Shown: positions 1 to 4,520 of the stretch, one piece after another
How the letters are laid out: each line of letters starts with the position of its first letter
Numbering within the stretch: position 1 is the stretch's first letter
DNA from: Chthoniobacter flavus
GTDB lineage: Bacteria > Verrucomicrobiota > Verrucomicrobiia > Chthoniobacterales > DYNR01
Direction of reading: 5' to 3'
Assembly: GCA_020720945.1 (NCBI GenBank)
Contig: DYNR01000163.1
Span: 1 to 5,420, forward strand
Length of the DNA stretch: 5,420 nucleotides
Notes under the pieces: generated by a model
What the model saw: only the letters and a program-made list of their open reading frames with translations
Database searches by the model: none
Told to the model about the DNA's origin: nothing
Position numbers and translations under genes: made by a program

Positions 1-28
1 GACAAAAAACAACAGGAAAGGGCTTTAT

Positions 29-49
29 TTTTACCGCAATTTTACCGCA
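29..49. repeat. Tandem pair of TTTTACCGCA repeats
   Basis: TTTTACCGCA occurs at 29-38 and again at 40-49, an 11-bp period. It lies at the left edge of the window, upstream of hicB. No function can be assigned; a protein-binding site or a chance duplication are both possible. Confidence 0.45.
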
Positions 50-115
50 GCTTTTTCGGGGTTTTTTCGCAAAGTGATATTTGAACGAACGAATTCCTCG
101 CCCCAGATTTTCCGA

Positions 116-137
116 TGCGGGTTTCCCCGCACTTTTT
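116..137 (+). terminator. Small GC-rich hairpin followed by a T run
   Basis: TGCGGG (116-121) and CCCGCA (126-131) form a perfect 6-bp stem with a TTTC loop, followed by CTTTTT. This has the form of an intrinsic terminator, isolating hicBA from transcription entering from the left. The stem is short and it sits only 40 bp before hicB, so it could equally act in the hicBA leader. Confidence 0.35.
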
Positions 138-170
138 CATTTTGCTTTTGCTGGTTTTGGGTGTAAATTG
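132..170 (+). promoter_or_regulatory. hicBA leader, shared with the leader at 2071-2116
   Basis: This T/G-rich segment starts with TTTTTCATTTTG and ends with GGTTTTGGGTGTAAATTG. The segment before the 53-aa ORF at 2122 has the same order, with TTTTTCATTTTG and GGTTTTTGGTGTAAGTTG and 6 nt more in between. Both end a few bases before a start codon of an antitoxin-like gene. A promoter or operator is inferred; I see no convincing standard -35/-10 pair. Confidence 0.4.
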
Positions 171-176
171 GGAGCA

Positions 177-371
177 ATGAAATTACCTGTAGAGTTGCGT
201 CAGGACGGGGATTGGTATGTGGCGTTTTGCCCAACGATGCCAGAGGCTAACGGGCAGGGCCAGACCGAAGATGAGGCGATAGAATCGTTGCGCTCTTCCA
301 TCCGTTTGCTGATCGAGGATACTTTGGCAGACACAAAAACGGTTCGATACCGGGAGCTTGAAATTGCTTGA
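177..371 (+). CDS. hicB: HicB-family antitoxin
   Basis: This 64-aa protein has the compact HicB fold (the UPF0150-like half). A strand, DGDWYVAFCPTMPEANGQG (about residues 10-28), is followed by a TEDEAIESLRSSI helix, the usual order in this family. HicB antitoxins bind the HicA RNase and repress their own operon. The ATG at 177 is chosen because the family domain begins there; GGAG lies just before it, closer than an ideal Shine-Dalgarno site. The reading frame is open further upstream to 81, but that stretch does not look like HicB. The stop overlaps the TTG start of hicA, so the two are translationally coupled. It is short: many HicB proteins carry an additional C-terminal DNA-binding domain, which is absent here, so how the operon is autoregulated is unclear. 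Confidence 0.85.
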   Translation: MKLPVELRQDGDWYVAFCPTMPEANGQGQTEDEAIESLRSSIRLLIEDTLADTKTVRYRELEIA

Positions 372-559
372 AACGGCGTGATTTGCTCCAGCATCTCGAA
401 AGGTATGGTTGCGAAAAAAAGAGAGAAGGCGGTTCGCATACAATATACTGGAAGCCAGAGACGGGGGTAAGGGAACCGATACCTCGCCATACCGAGATTC
501 CCGATCTGTTGTGCCAGAAAATCTGCCGTAGATTGGGTGTACCAAAAGCAGGCTCTTAA
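368..559 (+). CDS. hicA: HicA-family mRNA interferase toxin
   Basis: This 63-aa protein belongs to the HicA/YcfA family, which has a double-stranded-RNA-binding-like fold. The N-terminus KRRDLLQHLERYGCEKKREGG is typical, followed by the GSH motif with the catalytic histidine at about residue 24 (GGSHTIYWK). The C-terminal helix is preceded by IPRHTEIPDLL. HicA toxins cleave mRNA and stop translation until HicB neutralises them. The start is taken as TTG at 368, overlapping the hicB stop (TTGA), because the family N-terminus begins exactly there and no ATG fits. Length is normal for the family and no key residue is missing, so the toxin is probably active. The cassette is in the hicB-hicA order and lies next to the putative origin, as expected for a plasmid-stabilising addiction module. 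Confidence 0.88.
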   Translation: MKRRDLLQHLERYGCEKKREGGSHTIYWKPETGVREPIPRHTEIPDLLCQKICRRLGVPKAGS

Positions 560-640
560 TCGGGCTATATTTCAACACCAATCGAATTTTCGTGGAAGAT
601 TCTAAAAATGCCGATTTTCGCCCGATTTTAGGTTTTTTTT
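558..640 (+). terminator. Possible weak terminator after hicA
   Basis: AATCGGGC (558-565) can pair with GCCCGATT (620-627), enclosing a 54-nt loop, and T8 follows at 633-640. A second weak pairing, CTAAAA (602-607) with TTTTAG (626-631), is an alternative. The long loop makes this a poor intrinsic terminator, so the call is tentative. Confidence 0.25.
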
Positions 641-670
641 AAGCGTTTTTAGCAACAGTTTTTTGATGCA

Positions 671-720
671 TGAACCGACAGGGAGCGACAGAGAGCGACA
701 AAATGCGACAGGGTGCGACA
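671..720 (+). repeat. Five tandem decamer iterons ending in CGACA
   Basis: Five consecutive 10-bp units run without gaps: tgaaCCGACA, gggaGCGACA, gagaGCGACA, aaatGCGACA and gggtGCGACA. The last four share GCGACA exactly; the first has CCGACA. A 10-bp period is close to one helical turn, so a protein bound to each unit would contact the same face of the DNA. They are probably binding sites for a replication initiator. Confidence 0.75.
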
Positions 721-732
721 GAAATAAGCCAT

Positions 733-830
733 ATCTACACGCGAGCATCTACAAACCGATAAAACCAGAAATAACTTGTTGATTTTAAACACGTTGCGTG
801 TAGATAAAAAACCTCTACAAAGCATCTACA
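733..830. repeat. Second iteron family, (A)TCTACA in both orientations
   Basis: ATCTACA occurs at 733-739, 747-753 and 824-830, TCTACA at 814-819, and the reverse complement TGTAGAT at 799-805. ATCTACACGC (733-742) and GCGTGTAGAT (796-805) form a perfect 10-bp inverted repeat around a 53-bp A/T-rich centre. This is a different sequence from the CGACA decamers beside it, so two proteins, or two modes of binding, are suggested. Confidence 0.55.
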
Positions 831-840
831 CATGCTTTGT
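806..840 (-). terminator. Hairpin downstream of the replication gene, likely terminator
   Basis: ACAAAGCAT (817-825) and ATGCTTTGT (832-840) form a perfect 9-bp stem with a 6-nt loop, CTACAC. Read on the - strand, the stem is followed 5 nt later by six T residues (811-806). It starts 31 bp after the stop codon of the replication gene, which suits a rho-independent terminator. The stem also contains one copy of the ATCTACA motif, so a role in replication control is possible too. Confidence 0.5.
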
Positions 841-871
841 TCCACATCATAAGAGTTATTTGTCTTCAATA

Positions 872-2080
872 TCACAACAAGCTCATGAGTTCGGCGGCGT
901 GGGCGATATTTTTCACTCCCCAGACCCCAAGAGTCACATCCCTAGGTGTCGCTTTTGGCTTGCGTTCGACGAAGGTTCGGACCTTGGCGACCAGCCTAGC
1001 AACATCATTTAGGCCGTGCTGTTCGAGCATCATTTTTGCATCCACTAACTGAAGGGCACACAATCGACCAGCCCAGTGCATAGGAATCACTCCGATCTCG
1101 GCAGAATCGATGCAAAGCAACCGTTGGTACAGCATGGCATACGATAGACCACGCCACAGGATGCGGCGAAAAAATCCTTCTGGCAGCGATTGTTTTTCTC
1201 CCTGTTCGTCCCAGAGTTGACGAAAGGAATACGCATAAGCTTCTTCGGCTTCTGCGCTAATGCGGTACACTGGGCGGCAGGGTACGGACCTCACTTTTAG
1301 CCACGCATCCTTGATTTGCTCCAAAATTGTGTTTTTCTCGTATCGGTGATGGTGTGCAGGAGATTTGTCCTGCCGGGCACATGTGATCACAAGTCCAAAA
1401 CGCGAAATAAATCCGTCAAGCAAAGAATCAACCGAAACGCAATCCCCGAATGTCTCCGTCACGGAAAGACCCAAAATAACTAACGCAGGATTCTCGATCC
1501 GTTCCCCGCCCCGAACTAGCGCAGCACCGTTTGTTGTCTTCAGTAACAAATCCTTCATCGGATACATATACGCTTGTGTATCAAGCATTTGAACGAATTT
1601 CCCAAACTCGTCTCGGAGCCAAAGCGTCCGATTATTGAGCTTCATTTCTTCAAAAAATTGCTTCGGGCCGACGGGCTCGCCAAACATCGGTATATCACCG
1701 CCGGCAAGTCGGATACCCTCCCCGATCCAATCTGCCGTTATCGATTTTAAACAACCTTGCGGCGCCAAAATAACGCTCCAGAGCGAAGGGTCGATGCGCT
1801 GGCCATCGAGCAAAAGGTGACAACCCTGGCGCAGCATATCTGCCGCCATATAGTGCAAAAATACAAAAAAAGGCAACTCCAGAGGCAGGCTGGTGTGCAG
1901 GCGGAACGTGTCGTTGAGCCGATCGAGGCATGATTCTGGCGGGCATATCGTGGCGGTCCGCCATCGTGCCACGCTGTCGGTACGCAAATACGCCAGTACC
2001 GTTTCGCGCGCTGTTGCGCTCCGTGCAATAGCATCTAGGATGGGATATTCTTTCGTTGGTTTTTTCGGTGTTTTTTTCAT
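872..2080 (-). CDS. DUF3987-like plasmid replication ATPase/helicase-type protein
   Basis: This 402-aa protein resembles the DUF3987 family of primase/helicase-associated P-loop proteins of plasmids and phages. The order fits: APQGCLKS (106-113) at the Walker A position, TLWLRDEFG (152-160) at Walker B with D157/E158, NPALVILGLSVTETF (197-211) where the family has its sensor strand, and LLDGFISRF (220-228) with a candidate arginine finger. The C-terminus (about 360-402) looks like a small helical DNA-binding segment. The P-loop is degenerate: the two expected glycines are A106 and L111, while K112 and S113 remain. The N-terminus is lysine-rich. It lies beside the iteron region, and no other replication gene is visible, so I infer it drives plasmid replication. 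There is no primase domain, and at 402 aa it is shorter than many relatives. The ATG at 2080 is the first in frame and lies 41 bp from the divergent gene at 2122. Confidence 0.65.
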   Translation of the reverse strand: MKKTPKKPTKEYPILDAIARSATARETVLAYLRTDSVARWRTATICPPESCLDRLNDTFRLHTSLPLELPFFVFLHYMAADMLRQGCHLLLDGQRIDPSLWSVILAPQGCLKSITADWIGEGIRLAGGDIPMFGEPVGPKQFFEEMKLNNRTLWLRDEFGKFVQMLDTQAYMYPMKDLLLKTTNGAALVRGGERIENPALVILGLSVTETFGDCVSVDSLLDGFISRFGLVITCARQDKSPAHHHRYEKNTILEQIKDAWLKVRSVPCRPVYRISAEAEEAYAYSFRQLWDEQGEKQSLPEGFFRRILWRGLSYAMLYQRLLCIDSAEIGVIPMHWAGRLCALQLVDAKMMLEQHGLNDVARLVAKVRTFVERKPKATPRDVTLGVWGVKNIAHAAELMSLL

Positions 2081-2116
2081 TTTGATGTGGTTTTTGATGG
2101 TTTTTGGTGTAAGTTG
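2071..2116 (+). promoter_or_regulatory. Divergent intergenic leader, similar to the hicBA leader
   Basis: Only 41 bp separate the start of the replication gene (2080, - strand) from the start at 2122 (+ strand), so the two promoters must overlap here or lie within the coding ends. The segment shares TTTTTCATTTTG and the GGTTTTNGGTGTAANTTG core with 132-170. A protein bound here could control both replication and the antitoxin-like pair; this is inference. Confidence 0.35.
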
Positions 2117-2121
2117 TGTTG

Positions 2122-2283
2122 ATGACTGCTACGGTTTTCGATCTTGCGGAAAAAGCAAAAGCCCTATCGCTCGAAGAGCGAAAGGAACTCATGGAATGGC
2201 TGGAGGACTTGGAGGACAATGCCCTTGCCAATGATGCCATCCAAAGTGGAGATTTTATCACTGAGGCAGAACATAAATTATGA
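2122..2283 (+). CDS. 53-aa acidic antitoxin-like peptide
   Basis: The ATG at 2122 opens a 53-codon frame. The product begins MTATVFDLAEKAKALSLEER, is strongly helical, and is rich in Glu, Asp and Lys. The segment AKALSLEERKELMEWLEDLE resembles the conserved helix of small addiction-module antitoxins of the Unstab_antitox type, which usually pair with RelE/ParE toxins. That resemblance is weak and based on pattern only. Its last codons overlap the next gene as ATGA, so the two are probably co-translated. No toxin of the RelE/ParE type follows. It could also be an unrelated small regulatory peptide. No convincing Shine-Dalgarno sequence precedes the start. Confidence 0.55.
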   Translation: MTATVFDLAEKAKALSLEERKELMEWLEDLEDNALANDAIQSGDFITEAEHKL

Positions 2284-2456
2284 AATGCGCCACTTTTCAT
2301 GCTTTGTTGCACGATTGCCGACTTGACGGAGAAACGGGATATGCGGCGACTTGCGCGGAAATACCGAACGCAGTCGGGGAAGGAGAAACGGTCGAGGAGT
2401 GCCTTGCCGACCTCCTCCAAGAAAACCCCTGCTGTGAAGGGGGCATAAGATCATAG
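2280..2456 (+). CDS. Short HicB-fold protein without a HicA partner
   Basis: This 58-aa product starts at an ATG overlapping the previous stop (ATGA). Residues 16-46, DGETGYAATCAEIPNAVGEG followed by a TVEECLADLLQ helix, match the HicB/UPF0150 half-domain and can be aligned with the HicB at 177. The end, after about residue 48 (ENPCCEGGIRS), is Cys/Gly-rich and unlike the family, so the protein may be truncated. It contains five cysteines, many for its size. No hicA follows; instead the gene converges with the 64-aa gene on the other strand and overlaps its end by 6 bp. It may be an orphan antitoxin, an antitoxin for a toxin elsewhere, or a remnant. Confidence 0.6.
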   Translation: MKCATFHALLHDCRLDGETGYAATCAEIPNAVGEGETVEECLADLLQENPCCEGGIRS

Positions 2457-2645
2457 TCGCATTCCCTCCTCATCAGTGGGCTGAAGGCGGATATGCTCAT
2501 CGGCGCGGTCGCGCACACGGTGGGCAAGCTCGGCGAGCTGCTCGGCGATCTCGCTAGAGCGAGGATCGCCGGAGGAATAGATGTGGTCCAGAGCCTCGCC
2601 GATAGCTCGGGAGGCCTCCAGCAGGTGTTTGCGGGTGGCGTTCAT
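2451..2645 (-). CDS. 64-aa helical protein of unknown function
   Basis: The ATG at 2645 starts 7 bp after the stop of the helix-turn-helix gene, so it is probably the last gene of the mobilization operon. The product is predicted almost entirely helical, with a run of leucine, alanine and charged residues (HLLEASRAIGEALDHIY, then SSEIAEQLAELAHRVRDRAD) that could form a helical hairpin or a short coiled coil. I do not recognise a family. Its third codon positions are mostly G or C, consistent with real coding and with the high-GC block upstream. Its stop overlaps the end of the convergent HicB-like gene. Confidence 0.55.
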   Translation of the reverse strand: MNATRKHLLEASRAIGEALDHIYSSGDPRSSEIAEQLAELAHRVRDRADEHIRLQPTDEEGMRL

Positions 2646-2652
2646 TGTATTG

Positions 2653-2877
2653 TTATAGCGTTATAGCTTCATTTTCGTTTTTCAAAAAAAAATCGATATC
2701 GGCCCGCCGATAGAGCGGGTCGCGGGTCGATGCGAGGGCGACGGGGATCGCCCCCTCGCCCACCAGCCGACGGAATCGGGCGGTGCCGATCCCGAGGATT
2801 CGGCGGGCTTCGGGCCCGCCGATCAGCAGGCTGTTGTTGTTTTCTGTCGTTCTGTGTCGTATCTTGTTGTTTTTCAT
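2653..2877 (-). CDS. Excisionase-type helix-turn-helix DNA-binding protein
   Basis: This 74-aa protein resembles the MerR-like HTH_17/excisionase family. Residues 18-40 (LIGGPEARRILGIGTARFRRLVG) form the helix-turn-helix, and the wing follows with AIPVALASTRDPLYRRADIDFFL, where the Arg-Arg-x-x-Asp end is typical. These proteins bind DNA as small regulators or recombination directionality factors; no integrase is in the window, so a regulatory role for plasmid copy number or the mob operon is more likely. The N-terminal 16 residues are Asn/Lys-rich and A/T-rich, unlike the GC-rich remainder, so they may be a poorly constrained tail. The gene lies 31 bp after the relaxase-frame stop and 7 bp before the 64-aa gene. 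Confidence 0.75.
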   Translation of the reverse strand: MKNNKIRHRTTENNNSLLIGGPEARRILGIGTARFRRLVGEGAIPVALASTRDPLYRRADIDFFLKNENEAITL

Positions 2878-2908
2878 ATATTTAGGTGTTTTAAAAAAAT
2901 GGAAAAAA

Positions 2909-4057
2909 TCACATGATCATGCCCTCCTCTGGCTCGGGAGGATCGGCAGCTAGGGCTGCCGGCTCTGGCCCGGCAGAGGGATGCGGACTGATATCGGGCG
3001 CGCGGTCGGCGGGGGCTGCGGATGCCCCCCATATTCGCGCGAGGGCGGCGGCTGCGGCACCTCGCCGCGCGGCGGCGGCGCCGAGGTCGGCGGCGGGATC
3101 GGTATCCCAAGCTGCGCCATCATCGGCGCCGCGTACTGCGGGGCCAGGCTGACCCAGCCCTCCGGCAGTAGTACCTGCCAGTACTGATCCGTCCGCCGGA
3201 GATGCCTGATCTCGCTCGCGCGGACCCAGCGGTACTGATCGATCCGCAGCCACGCCTCGGCGCGATCCTCGATTTCTGTTTCGGCGGCGAGCGCGGACGC
3301 GGCGGCTTGCGCCGTCGCAAGCACTTCGGATCGTGAGGAGTGTGTCGGTGTCATTTTCGAGTATTTTTTTGTTTTTTTGGGCGGTGCGGGCGGCGTAGCC
3401 CGCTCGCGAAAAATGGGTGGCGCAGGCACCGACGTGCTCCGTCGGCTCGAGCGGAATGCCCGCATCCGCGTGGCTGCGGTGGTCGATCCGCACGCAAGAA
3501 CCCGCGCGCGCTAGCGCGGCGTTACAACGCTTGGCCCACTCGACCCGCATGGCCACGATCGCTGCAGATCCAGCGGCGCGAGACGTGGCGGCGGGAACTT
3601 TTTTTTTCGCGATTGCGCCGTCGCAGATGGCGCGATCGGACAAAAAAAAATGAGCATGGTGATTGCGCGCGTCACCCGCTTCGCTCGGGGCGTGAACCGA
3701 CCATACTACGGCCTGCTCGCACTGGTCGCGTAAGTGCAAAGCGAAGGACCGCACGAGGCGCACACGCGCATCGTGTTCGAGTTCGTCTGGCAGCGCGGTA
3801 TCGATCGTGCGCCCGAGGGCCGAATCGCATCGGCGCTCCGCGCCCTCGCACGCCGTGCAAAGCCCCTGCAAGTCGCTCGCCGACCACCCCTCAACACCGT
3901 GATCGAGAACGCGCTCTGCGTCGTGGACCAAGCGCAACGGAATCTGCCGCCCCGATGGATCGCGCAGTCGCTCGCCGATCGCGTAGCCTACGGCGCGCGC
4001 AACGGTGTGTCCCGCCGCGCGCGAAACGGCTCGCATACTGAGGTGATATATTGCCAT
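2909..4057 (-). CDS. mobA: MobA/MobL-family (MobQ) relaxase; 3' half of frame doubtful
   Basis: This relaxase nicks oriT and stays bound to the transferred strand. The N-terminus MAIYHLSMRAVSRAAG is diagnostic, with Tyr25 in the same position as the catalytic tyrosine of RSF1010 MobA. LPDEL (89-93) and the metal-binding histidines (H123, then NHHAHF at 132-137) follow, then WAKRCNAALARAG and the conserved IDHRSHADAGIPLEPTEHVG (191-210). The relaxase domain therefore ends near residue 220. Beyond the A-rich tract at 3364-3378 the frame stays open to 2909 but loses family similarity and the strong G/C preference at third codon positions, which passes to another frame (2950-3354). A true end near 3351 after a -1 shift, or a fusion after a +1 shift, is likely. 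The coordinates give the plain open frame of 382 codons. The relaxase follows oriT and the MobC-like gene on the same strand. Confidence 0.85.
   Translation of the reverse strand: MAIYHLSMRAVSRAAGHTVARAVGYAIGERLRDPSGRQIPLRLVHDAERVLDHGVEGWSASDLQGLCTACEGAERRCDSALGRTIDTALPDELEHDARVRLVRSFALHLRDQCEQAVVWSVHAPSEAGDARNHHAHFFLSDRAICDGAIAKKKVPAATSRAAGSAAIVAMRVEWAKRCNAALARAGSCVRIDHRSHADAGIPLEPTEHVGACATHFSRAGYAARTAQKNKKILENDTDTLLTIRSACDGASRRVRARRRNRNRGSRRGVAADRSVPLGPRERDQASPADGSVLAGTTAGGLGQPGPAVRGADDGAAWDTDPAADLGAAAARRGAAAAALARIWGASAAPADRAPDISPHPSAGPEPAALAADPPEPEEGMIM
2950..3354 (-). CDS. 134-aa protein with Trp-rich core and Pro-rich tail, overlapping the relaxase frame
   Basis: The ATG at 3354 follows the A-rich tract and lies in an ATGA with a stop of the third frame. 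Third codon positions are strongly G/C-rich here (19 of 21 in a sampled stretch, against 10 of 21 in the relaxase frame), which marks this as the main coding frame. Residues 30-84 form a compact-looking segment with tryptophans (AWLRIDQYRWVRASEIRHLR, then YWQVLLPEGWVSLAPQY); residues 85-130 are a Pro-rich tail of PPPT, PPPR, QPPPS and HPQPPPT blocks. I recognise no family. Position suggests a relaxase partner or a detached C-terminal domain of the relaxase. Deleting one A in the upstream tract would fuse it to the relaxase as a protein of about 368 aa. Confidence 0.6.
   Translation of the reverse strand: MTPTHSSRSEVLATAQAAASALAAETEIEDRAEAWLRIDQYRWVRASEIRHLRRTDQYWQVLLPEGWVSLAPQYAAPMMAQLGIPIPPPTSAPPPRGEVPQPPPSREYGGHPQPPPTARPISVRIPLPGQSRQP
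3364..3378 (-). other. Candidate frameshift site A AAA AAC in the relaxase gene
   Basis: On the - strand the tract is A7-C-A7. In the relaxase frame it reads CAA AAA AAC AAA AAA, so the classical -1 slippery heptamer A AAA AAC is exactly in phase. A -1 shift adds six codons and stops at UGA (3353-3351), overlapping the ATG of the 134-aa gene. The same A runs could cause polymerase slippage or a sequencing error. Confidence 0.45.
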
Positions 4058-4079
4058 GGTGCTCAGTGGGTTATGGGGT

Positions 4080-4115
4080 GCTGGCGGAGCCAGCAGGGGG
4101 GGAGGATTCCCCCCC
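4080..4115. other. Two hairpins between oriT and the relaxase start
   Basis: GCTGGC (4080-4085) and GCCAGC (4089-4094) form a 6-bp stem around GGA. Next to it, G7 (4096-4102) can pair with C7 (4109-4115) across 6 nt. They lie in the relaxase leader. They may be part of the transfer origin or modulate relaxase expression; neither is shown. Confidence 0.4.
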
Positions 4116-4130
4116 TCCCGGAGCGGAGCG

Positions 4131-4219
4131 GAGGGCGCACGTATTGCCCTCCCCCCGCAGCGCGGTGGGAGGGCAATACCTAAGTGCGCTTCCCTCTATC
4201 CTAGTACGGACAGAGGGAA
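4131..4219 (+). other. oriT: Origin of transfer (oriT) with IncQ/MobQ-like nic core
   Basis: An 18-bp inverted repeat (4141-4158 and 4162-4179, one mismatch, loop AGC) is followed directly by C and TAAGTGCGC (4181-4189). A hairpin followed by TAAGTGCGC or TAAATGCGC is the known layout of MobQ origins such as RSF1010/R1162 and pTF1, so the nick is expected at or beside 4188-4189 on the + strand. An 8-bp inverted repeat, TTCCCTCT (4190-4197) and AGAGGGAA (4212-4219), lies immediately past the core. On the other side of the main hairpin the - strand reads GTGCGCCCTC (4140-4131), a second nic-like core in opposite orientation. Position between the accessory gene and the relaxase fits. Confidence 0.8.
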
Positions 4220-4480
4220 TCACAGCGAGCCCCCCTCGGTGGTCTCGCGGCACCCCACTGGCGCAGATGCGGGAGGCGGAAGTACGGACTCGACCGCCGC
4301 CCGATCACGATCAGAAAGCAAAACCAAGTATATCTCGCGAGTTTGCGGGTCGAGGAGGCGCGTAAGCACAGCCCCGCCGACGATGTACACCGCACGGTTC
4401 CTTGCTTTCCTTTTTGCCCGCGATTCGGCTAGCTGGATTTCGCGGATTTTTTTTCGCAGAGTTTCGATTTTGGTTTTCAT
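4220..4480 (-). CDS. TraD/MobC-like mobilization accessory protein
   Basis: This 86-aa protein starts at the ATG at 4480; the frame is open upstream to a TTG at 4504, but the ATG follows a suitable A-rich leader and leaves the palindrome at 4488-4511 non-coding. Residues 1-27 are a highly basic helix (MKTKIETLRKKIREIQ, then AKRKARNR), followed by AVYIVGGAVLTRLLD and a YLVLLSDRDRAAVE helix. The RKARNR...GGAVLTRLL pattern resembles the TraD/MobC family of small proteins encoded next to oriT in MobQ plasmids, where they help load the relaxase and open the strands. It ends one base past the oriT repeat and precedes the relaxase on the same strand, so oriT sits inside the mob operon. Assignment rests on motif and context. 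Confidence 0.65.
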   Translation of the reverse strand: MKTKIETLRKKIREIQLAESRAKRKARNRAVYIVGGAVLTRLLDPQTREIYLVLLSDRDRAAVESVLPPPASAPVGCRETTEGGSL

Positions 4481-4487
4481 TTTTTCG

Positions 4488-4520
4488 GCTATCTTGGCTA
4501 GCAAAGATAGCTAAGATAGC
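4488..4520. promoter_or_regulatory. 24-bp palindrome plus extra half-site, probable operator
   Basis: Positions 4488-4511 form a near-perfect palindrome (22 of 24 positions): GCTATCTT, a central GCTAGC, and AAGATAGC. A third half-site AAGATAGC follows at 4513-4520, 9 bp from the previous one. It lies between the divergent MobC-like gene and the ribbon-helix-helix gene. Ribbon-helix-helix proteins commonly bind such arrays of short inverted and direct half-sites, so the neighbour at 4558 is the first candidate ligand. Confidence 0.6.

Larger units (their letters stand above)
560..871. other. Gene-free putative replication origin region
   Basis: No credible gene lies here. From left to right it holds an A/T-rich stretch (566-670) that could melt easily, five tandem decamers (671-720), a family of TCTACA motifs in both orientations (733-830), and a 9-bp hairpin (817-840). 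Directly repeated short motifs beside A/T-rich DNA and beside a replication-type ATPase gene are the usual layout of an iteron-controlled plasmid origin. No strong DnaA box was found; TGTTCCACA at 838-846 matches 7 of 9 positions of the consensus. Transcription of hicA and of the replication gene converges on this region. Confidence 0.55.

Noticed and set aside
42..140. 32-codon - strand frame (MKKCGETRIGKS...) starting at the same place in the leader as the replication gene does at 2080
   Set aside because: Only the first few residues resemble the replication protein start and the resemblance follows from the shared leader; too short to support as a gene or remnant.
671..753. CRISPR-like array
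   Set aside because: The repeats are 10 bp and contiguous with no unique spacers, and no cas genes are present.
1695..2420. 241-codon - strand frame overlapping the replication gene and the 53-aa gene
   Set aside because: Ser/Arg-rich shadow without motifs; the overlapped genes have recognisable families.
2841..2860. Two TGTCGT-type decamers resembling the origin iterons
   Set aside because: They match only the six-base core, lie in the A/C-rich Asn/Lys/Arg/Thr codons of the helix-turn-helix gene, and have no further copies.
3340..4041. Long + strand frame of about 233 codons opposite the relaxase
   Set aside because: It is an antisense shadow of GC-rich coding DNA: Arg-rich, no domain, while the - strand frame has clear relaxase motifs.
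3734..4183. + strand frame of 149 codons through the relaxase start and oriT
   Set aside because: It crosses the oriT hairpin and is antisense to the conserved relaxase N-terminus; no recognisable domain.
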